A DNA stretch of 49,951 bases from Sphingomonas sanguinis (GTDB taxonomy: Bacteria; Pseudomonadota; Alphaproteobacteria; Sphingomonadales; Sphingomonadaceae), in contig NZ_LDTE01000079.1 of assembly GCF_001476905.1 (NCBI RefSeq), forward strand, positions 1 through 49,951, in the 5' to 3' direction. The translations under genes were made by a program, and so were the position numbers. The notes under the pieces were generated by a model, which was given only the letters and a program-made list of their open reading frames with translations, did no database searches and was not told where the DNA came from. This document shows positions 45,905-49,951 of the stretch, one piece after another; positions within the stretch are counted from its first letter, which is position 1, and each line of letters starts with the position of its first letter.

Positions 45905-46177
45905 ATGACCGGCCCCTGCATCGAAGACCTGCGCCGCCAGATGGAAGCGGCCGCCGAACGCCTCGACTTCGAGGAGGCCAAGCGCCTGCGTGACCGCATC
46001 AACCTGCTGCGCGGTGGGGCGGCGGATGCGGACGTCGACACCAGCGGCCTGACCCGCCAGCAACCCGGCGCCATGGGCCTGGGCACCAGCCAGTCGCGCC
46101 CTGAACGCCCCGAAGGCTGGGTTCCGCCGAAAAAGCCCGACCCGATGACCAAGGGGCGCGGGCGGCGGCAGGGTTAA
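45905..46177 (+). CDS. UvrB/UvrC motif-containing protein
   Basis: A 90-residue protein with an N-terminal UvrB/UvrC (UVR) coiled-coil motif: CIEDLRRQMEAAAERLDFEEAKRLRDRINLL, residues 5-35. The remainder is low-complexity and ends in a basic tail (TKGRGRRQG). The UVR motif mediates contacts with UvrB-like or Clp/McsA-type partners, so a role in repair or proteolysis adaptation is possible but unknown. It follows mnmA closely and is probably cotranscribed with it. Convergent with the VOC-family gene, 13 bases away. Confidence 0.8.
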   Translation: MTGPCIEDLRRQMEAAAERLDFEEAKRLRDRINLLRGGAADADVDTSGLTRQQPGAMGLGTSQSRPERPEGWVPPKKPDPMTKGRGRRQG

Positions 46178-46190
46178 CGATTGCCGCTGC

Positions 46191-46571
46191 TTAGCGCCCT
46201 TCGATCCGCCAAGGCGGATAACGACGATTCTCCCCTGCGCGGAACAGGCAAAGCTGGTTGCCCGCCGGATCGACCAAGCGGGCCTCGCGCCACAGCCAAC
46301 TCCGATCCGTCGCCTCGGACAGGAGCGGGTAGCCTTGGGCGACGATCCGCACGGCTGCGGCGTCTACGTCGTCCATTTCGAAATAGATGACCGGACCATC
46401 CGACGGAACATGCGATTGCAGGTGAATGGAAAGCGTTGCCTCTCCCTCCGGCAACTCGAAGCGAGCATATTCGTGACGGGCCGACACAATTAGCCGCAGG
46501 CCAAGTGCAGTATAGAAGCGGACACTGGCCTCAAAATCGGTGGCCCCTAGCGTGACCTGATTCAATCGCAC
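46191..46571 (-). CDS. VOC (glyoxalase/bleomycin resistance) family protein
   Basis: A 126-residue single-domain VOC-fold protein: NQVTLGATDFEASVRFYTALGL at the start, the middle strand EGEATLSIHL, and a late DPAGNQLCLFRAGENRRYPP. The VOC fold binds a metal and small substrates; function is unassigned. I choose the GTG at 46571, since the family core begins immediately after it and the frame upstream runs into the VIT gene. It starts 10 bases after the VIT gene stop and is likely in that operon. Confidence 0.85.
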   Translation of the reverse strand: MRLNQVTLGATDFEASVRFYTALGLRLIVSARHEYARFELPEGEATLSIHLQSHVPSDGPVIYFEMDDVDAAAVRIVAQGYPLLSEATDRSWLWREARLVDPAGNQLCLFRAGENRRYPPWRIEGR

Positions 46572-46581
46572 CCTCTGCCCC

Positions 46582-47277
46582 CTACAACGCCGTGCCCGCG
46601 AGATGCCCGATCGCGGCCGTCGCCGACATGGCGAGCACACCCCAGATCAGCACGCGCACCGCGCCTCTCGACTGGCTCGCCCCGCCCGCCGTCGCGCTGA
46701 CCGCCCCGAGCGCGGCCAGGCAGACCAGCACGCCCGCCACGATTCCCCACAAAGCCGCGCCGTGCGGCACTAGAATCGCCAGCAGCAGCGGCACCGCCGC
46801 CCCCACCGAGAAGGACGCCGCCGAGGCCAGCGCCGCCTGCACCGGTCGCGCCGCCCCTTCGTCGGTGATGCCCAGTTCGTCGCGGGCATGGGCGGCGAGT
46901 GGATCGCCCGCCATCAGCTCTCGCGCGACCAACCGGGCGGTCGCCTCGCTCAGGCCCCGCGCATGATAGATCGCGGCGAGCTCCGCCTCCTCCGCGACTG
47001 GATCGGCGGCCAGTTCGGCCTTTTCGCGGGCCAGGTCGGCGGCTTCCAGATCGGCCTGCGAGCTGACCGAGACATATTCCCCCGCCGCCATCGAAAAGGC
47101 GCCCGCGACCAGTCCGGCCAGCCCCGCGACCAGGATCGCCGGGCGGTCCGCACCGCTGGCCGTCACGCCGACCACCAGGCTGGCGGTCGACAACAGCCCG
47201 TCATTGGCGCCCAGCACCGACGCACGCAGCCAGCCGACCCGGTCGATCCGATGGCGTTCACGATGCGGGGTGGTCAC
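46582..47277 (-). CDS. VIT1/CCC1 family transporter
   Basis: A 231-residue protein of the VIT1/CCC1 (DUF125) family, which exports iron or manganese ions. The conserved start RVGWLRASVLGANDGLLSTASLVVGV, the membrane segment VAGLAGLVAGAFSMAAGEYVSVSSQ, and a cytoplasmic metal-binding Glu-rich region (EAELAAIYHARGLSEATARLVARELM) precede three C-terminal membrane segments. A GTG start at 47277 overlaps the stop of the upstream DUF3298-type gene (GTGA), showing coupling. Ion specificity cannot be told from sequence. Confidence 0.92.
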   Translation of the reverse strand: MTTPHRERHRIDRVGWLRASVLGANDGLLSTASLVVGVTASGADRPAILVAGLAGLVAGAFSMAAGEYVSVSSQADLEAADLAREKAELAADPVAEEAELAAIYHARGLSEATARLVARELMAGDPLAAHARDELGITDEGAARPVQAALASAASFSVGAAVPLLLAILVPHGAALWGIVAGVLVCLAALGAVSATAGGASQSRGAVRVLIWGVLAMSATAAIGHLAGTAL

Positions 47278-47987
47278 CGCTGCACCGCAAAGGCGCTGCG
47301 ATAGGCGGGCTTGACCGTTTTCAGGATCGCGGGCGTCACGGGCAAGGTCACCTCATAAGTCCCCTCGGCATAGGAGCCCGCGACATAAGGATCGGCGATC
47401 AACCCGATCCGGTCGATCGCGCGGCCATTGGTCGATCCCAGCAACAGCGTGAGCTCCTTGATCGACGGACAGCTGTTCATCGACGATACCGTTCCCTGAG
47501 TGCGCCGCATCTGCTCGGCCTTCAGCTGCGTACAATAGCTGGTCCGTGTCGCCGATTGAAGCGCCGCGTCGGAGGTGAAGAGCGCCCTGGGCTCCAGCCG
47601 CCGCCCTGCCGCCTTGTCCCAGACCAGACCATAGGATGCGGGTTGGCCATGCGCACCGCCGGTATAGTCATAGCTGTCACCCGACAGGCTGACGAAACGC
47701 GGCGTCTGCGTCACCAGCTTCCAGCTCTGCACATAGGAATAGCGTCGATAAGGAAAGCCCGACTTCGCCGCCTCGCGCCGCGCGGCCGCGCCGTCCCGCA
47801 TGGTCTTGGCACGAAGCCGCGCACGGTCCGCCTCCAGCCAGGCCTTCAGCCCCGGGACCCGCGCGGCGGCCGTAGGATAGGCATAGCCGAACTCATAATC
47901 GGCGGTCTTCACCGTCGGCACGTCGTCCTGCGCCAGCACTGGACTGGCACACCCTACCAAGGCCAGCGCGATCCATCCGTTCCGCAT
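47274..47987 (-). CDS. DUF4163/DUF3298 (RsiV-like) exported protein
   Basis: A 237-residue secreted or lipid-anchored protein. The N-terminus (MRNGWIALALVGCASPVLAQ) has both an LVGC lipobox and a possible signal-peptidase site after LAQ, so its anchoring is uncertain. The mature part fits the DUF4163 and DUF3298 domains (YEFGYAYPTAAARVPGLKAWLE; FVSLSGDSYDYTGGAHG; LLGSTNGRAIDRIGLIADPYVAGSYAEGTYEVTLP). RsiV of Bacillus has this fold and senses lysozyme; whether that applies here is unknown. ATG 47987 follows GGGAG. Divergent from the radical SAM gene. Confidence 0.85.
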   Translation of the reverse strand: MRNGWIALALVGCASPVLAQDDVPTVKTADYEFGYAYPTAAARVPGLKAWLEADRARLRAKTMRDGAAARREAAKSGFPYRRYSYVQSWKLVTQTPRFVSLSGDSYDYTGGAHGQPASYGLVWDKAAGRRLEPRALFTSDAALQSATRTSYCTQLKAEQMRRTQGTVSSMNSCPSIKELTLLLGSTNGRAIDRIGLIADPYVAGSYAEGTYEVTLPVTPAILKTVKPAYRSAFAVQR

Positions 47988-48058
47988 CACCGATCTCCCC
48001 GAAAAGGCTCATTCCTGTATCAAACGCGCTGTACGGGCGATGAGCGACGCGGTTCCTC

Positions 48059-48091
48059 TTGAGAGCGACAATCAGGGAACGTATATAGAAC
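48059..48091 (+). promoter_or_regulatory. Promoter with LexA-type box before the radical SAM gene
   Basis: A -35 TTGAGA (48059-48064), a 17-base spacer and a -10 TATATA (48082-48087) form a good promoter. A GAAC-N7-GAAC direct repeat, GAACGTATATAGAAC (48077-48091), overlaps the -10. GTTC-N7-GTTC (reverse complement GAAC-N7-GAAC) is the known alphaproteobacterial LexA box. Transcription from this -10 would begin near 48093-48095, at or next to the ATG of 48094. Confidence 0.65.
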
Positions 48092-48093
48092 GA

Positions 48094-49338
48094 ATGGCGC
48101 AACTCGACACCCGTGAAAAACTGGCGATCCTCGCGGATGCGGCAAAATACGACGCCTCCTGCGCGTCGTCGGGCACGTCGAAGCGTAACAGCCGTGACGG
48201 AAAGGGGATCGGATCGACCGAGGGCATGGGTATCTGCCACGCCTATGCGCCTGATGGCCGCTGTATCTCGCTGCTCAAGATCCTGCTGACCAACAGCTGC
48301 ATCTTCGACTGCCATTATTGCATCAACCGCAAATCGTCGAACGTCCGCCGCGCGCGCTTCACCGCGCAGGAGGTGGTGAATCTGACGCTGGCCTTTTACC
48401 GGCGCAATTATATCGAGGGCCTTTTCCTCTCCTCGGGCATCATCAAGTCGTCCGACTATACGATGGAGCAGATCGTCGAGGTCGCGCGCAGCCTGCGGGA
48501 GGATCATGGCTTTCGCGGCTATATCCATCTGAAGACCATTCCCGATGCCGATCCGGAGCTGGTGCGCCTGGCCGGGGTCCATGCCGACCGCGTGTCGATC
48601 AATGTCGAGCTACCCACCGTCGGCGGTCTCCGTCGCCTTGCGCCCGAAAAGGATGCGGGCCGGATCGAGGGCGCGATGGCCGATGTGAAGACCGCGATCG
48701 AGGACCGAACGGACGCGGCGAAGAAGTACAAGTCCGCCCCCGGCTTCGCCCCCGCCGGACAGTCGACCCAGATGATCGTCGGCGCCGATGCCGCGACTGA
48801 CCGCGATATCGTCGGGCGGGCGGCGACGCTGTATGACCGGTTCCGCTTACGTCGTGTCTATTATTCGGCGTTCAGCCCGATCCCCGACGCCTCCGCCGTC
48901 CTGCCGTTGCAGCGCCCGCCGCTGATGCGCGAGCACCGGCTCTACCAGTCCGACTGGCTGATGCGCTTCTATGACTATCAGCCCAATGAAGTCGCGGCGG
49001 CGGCCGACGAGGCGACGGGGATGCTGCCACTCGACATCGATCCCAAACTCGCCTGGGCACTGAAATTCCGGCAGAATTTTCCCGTCGATGTCAACCGCGC
49101 CCCGCGCGAGATGCTGCTGCGCGTGCCCGGCCTGGGGGTGAAGGCGGTCGACCGGATTATCGCGACCCGCAAATGGCGCAAGCTGCGGCTGGAGGATGTC
49201 GGGCGCCTGACCGTCTCGATCACCAAGCTGCGCCCCTTCCTGATCGCCGAGGACTGGCGTCCGGTCGCGCTGGCCGAGCGGGCGGACCTGACGTCGCTGG
49301 TCAAGCCTGCGCACCAGCAACTCGAACTCTTTGCCTGA
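48094..49338 (+). CDS. Putative DNA modification/repair radical SAM protein (TIGR03916)
   Basis: A 414-residue radical SAM protein of the TIGR03916 family. The cluster motif is NSCIFDCHYC (C69, C73, C76). Upstream GICHAYAPDGRCISLLKILLTN and downstream INVELPTVGGLRRLAPEKD are family hallmarks; the C-terminus has a helix-hairpin-helix (PREMLLRVPGLGVKAVDRIIATRKW) for DNA binding. The family is commonly adjacent to a TIGR03915 protein, often fused to a uracil-DNA glycosylase-like UdgX; no such gene follows here. ATG 48094 is chosen over 48040 because the LexA-type promoter precedes it directly and the family start fits MAQLDTREKLAIL. Confidence 0.85.
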   Translation: MAQLDTREKLAILADAAKYDASCASSGTSKRNSRDGKGIGSTEGMGICHAYAPDGRCISLLKILLTNSCIFDCHYCINRKSSNVRRARFTAQEVVNLTLAFYRRNYIEGLFLSSGIIKSSDYTMEQIVEVARSLREDHGFRGYIHLKTIPDADPELVRLAGVHADRVSINVELPTVGGLRRLAPEKDAGRIEGAMADVKTAIEDRTDAAKKYKSAPGFAPAGQSTQMIVGADAATDRDIVGRAATLYDRFRLRRVYYSAFSPIPDASAVLPLQRPPLMREHRLYQSDWLMRFYDYQPNEVAAAADEATGMLPLDIDPKLAWALKFRQNFPVDVNRAPREMLLRVPGLGVKAVDRIIATRKWRKLRLEDVGRLTVSITKLRPFLIAEDWRPVALAERADLTSLVKPAHQQLELFA

Positions 49339-49404
49339 ATGAGAGTGATTCGCGGGTGAAACGGGCGTCATCGTGCGCCGTTACGCTCCGCGAAGGAGAC
49401 GATC

Positions 49405-49890
49405 ATGGCCACCGCCGACATCTATGCCGACCTGAAGCGCGACCACGACAAGCAGCGCGACATGCTGAAGCAGCTCGCCGAGCTGAAGGGCGACAGCGCC
49501 AAGCGCAAGAAGCTGTTCGAGACGTTCCGCGTCGAGGTGCAGAGCCACGCCGCCGCCGAGGAGGAGTCGCTCTATGCCACCATGCTGGGCGAACCCGAGC
49601 TGCGCGACGATGCGCGCCATTCGGTGTCCGAGCACAAGGAGATCGACGATCTGCTCGGCGAGATGATGGACCTCGACTTCGCGTCGGACGAGTGGGAGTC
49701 CAAATTCTTCCACATGCGCCATCGCTACGAGCATCATATCGACGAGGAAGAGGAAGAGATGTTCCCCGCCGCCGAGAAGGAGCTAGACGACGCGACCGAG
49801 GAAAAGCTCGCGGAAATCTATGAAGAGCGCAAGCCGATCGAGGCGAAGGACGCCAAGGCCAACCCGCCGGGCGGCGACGAGCGCGATTGA
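49405..49890 (+). CDS. Hemerythrin-domain protein
   Basis: A 161-residue hemerythrin HHE-type protein: a four-helix bundle that can bind a di-iron centre for oxygen, nitric oxide or iron-cluster protection. Candidate ligands are His in DLKRDHDKQRD, the His-Ala3-Glu set in QSHAAAEEESLY, the His in VSEHKEIDDLL, and MRHRYEHHIDEEEEEMFP. A charged C-terminal tail follows (EERKPIEAKDAKANPPGGDERD). AAGGAG precedes the ATG. It lies 66 bases after the radical SAM gene and may or may not share its transcript. No nearby gene links it to nitrosative stress. Confidence 0.88.
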   Translation: MATADIYADLKRDHDKQRDMLKQLAELKGDSAKRKKLFETFRVEVQSHAAAEEESLYATMLGEPELRDDARHSVSEHKEIDDLLGEMMDLDFASDEWESKFFHMRHRYEHHIDEEEEEMFPAAEKELDDATEEKLAEIYEERKPIEAKDAKANPPGGDERD

Positions 49891-49931
49891 ATTTGAGGGA
49901 CGCGCTTAAAGCGGGAAGGTGTCCGCTCACT

Positions 49932-49951
49932 ACTCCCCTCCCCTTCAGGGG
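49932..49951. repeat. Start of a probable third mosaic palindromic element, cut by the window end
   Basis: CTCCCCTCCCCTTCAGGGG, resembling an end of elements A and B (TCCTCCCCT... and CTTCCAGGGGAGGA). Only the first 20 bases lie in the window, so the identity is provisional. Confidence 0.4.

Overview
The window is GC-rich, densely coded chromosomal DNA from an alphaproteobacterium, most likely of the order Sphingomonadales (Sphingomonas or a close relative). Grounds: a GapR (DUF2312) protein and a SciP (DUF1153) protein, a STAS-MlaE lipid transport operon, a TCA operon of the form mdh-sucD-sucA-sucB-lpdA, and many short GC-rich palindromic repeats between genes of a type common in sphingomonads. 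This assignment is by recognition of protein families, not by a search. I found no rRNA, tRNA, CRISPR array, prophage or insertion sequence with a recognisable transposase. No stretch above about 300 bases lacks a gene.

Layout. 1-5,050: an inverted repeat, ruvC, yebC, a DUF1003 membrane protein, a divergent HerA/DUF87-type ATPase, a small two-gene unit (one gene of only 44 codons) lying between inverted repeats, gapR and a DUF1244 gene. 5,100-7,540: pyruvate kinase and an AraC/GyrI-like regulator, convergent. 7,670-18,180, all on the minus strand: the TCA block sdhB, zapE, mdh, sucD, sucA, sucB, lpdA. A GIY-YIG nuclease gene flanked by two inverted palindromes lies between mdh and sucD, and sucC is absent. 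18,280-22,580: a ClpP-like protease, phenylalanine hydroxylase, a divergent DUF2459/hydrolase pair, and a glpQ-lipoprotein pair. 22,618-27,909: a five-gene molybdenum hydroxylase operon (paoABC-like, xdhC-like, mocA-like). 27,878-32,667: an efflux operon of outer-membrane factor, MacA-like adaptor and split MacB-like ABC transporter. 32,920-36,510: the Mla-type operon (mlaE, mlaF, mlaD, lipoprotein). 36,608-42,480: a DUF445 protein and an RND pump with its adaptor. 42,688-49,890: a SIMPL protein, a GlsB/YeaQ-type membrane protein, SciP, mnmA, a UvrB/C-motif protein, a VOC/VIT/DUF3298-type operon, a radical SAM DNA-repair-type protein and a hemerythrin protein.

How the genes work together. The TCA block encodes most of the 2-oxoglutarate to oxaloacetate arm, and each of its four internal junctions from mdh to lpdA carries GC-rich hairpins. 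The pao-like operon pairs a three-subunit aldehyde/xanthine-type oxidoreductase with its cofactor maturation factors in tightly overlapping frames. Three envelope systems (MacAB-type, Mla-type, RND-type) follow one another on the minus strand, separated by a repeated mosaic palindromic element present in two full copies and probably a third at the window end.

The most interesting signals are: (1) the GIY-YIG cassette bounded by inverted palindromes; (2) a GAAC-N7-GAAC LexA-type box that coincides with the -10 of a good promoter whose start would fall on the ATG of the radical SAM gene, suggesting an SOS-controlled leaderless mRNA; (3) a ClpP homologue that appears to have a Ser-His-Asn triad; (4) a 44-codon membrane protein gene translationally coupled to an unknown exported protein; and (5) the mosaic palindromic elements that punctuate operons.
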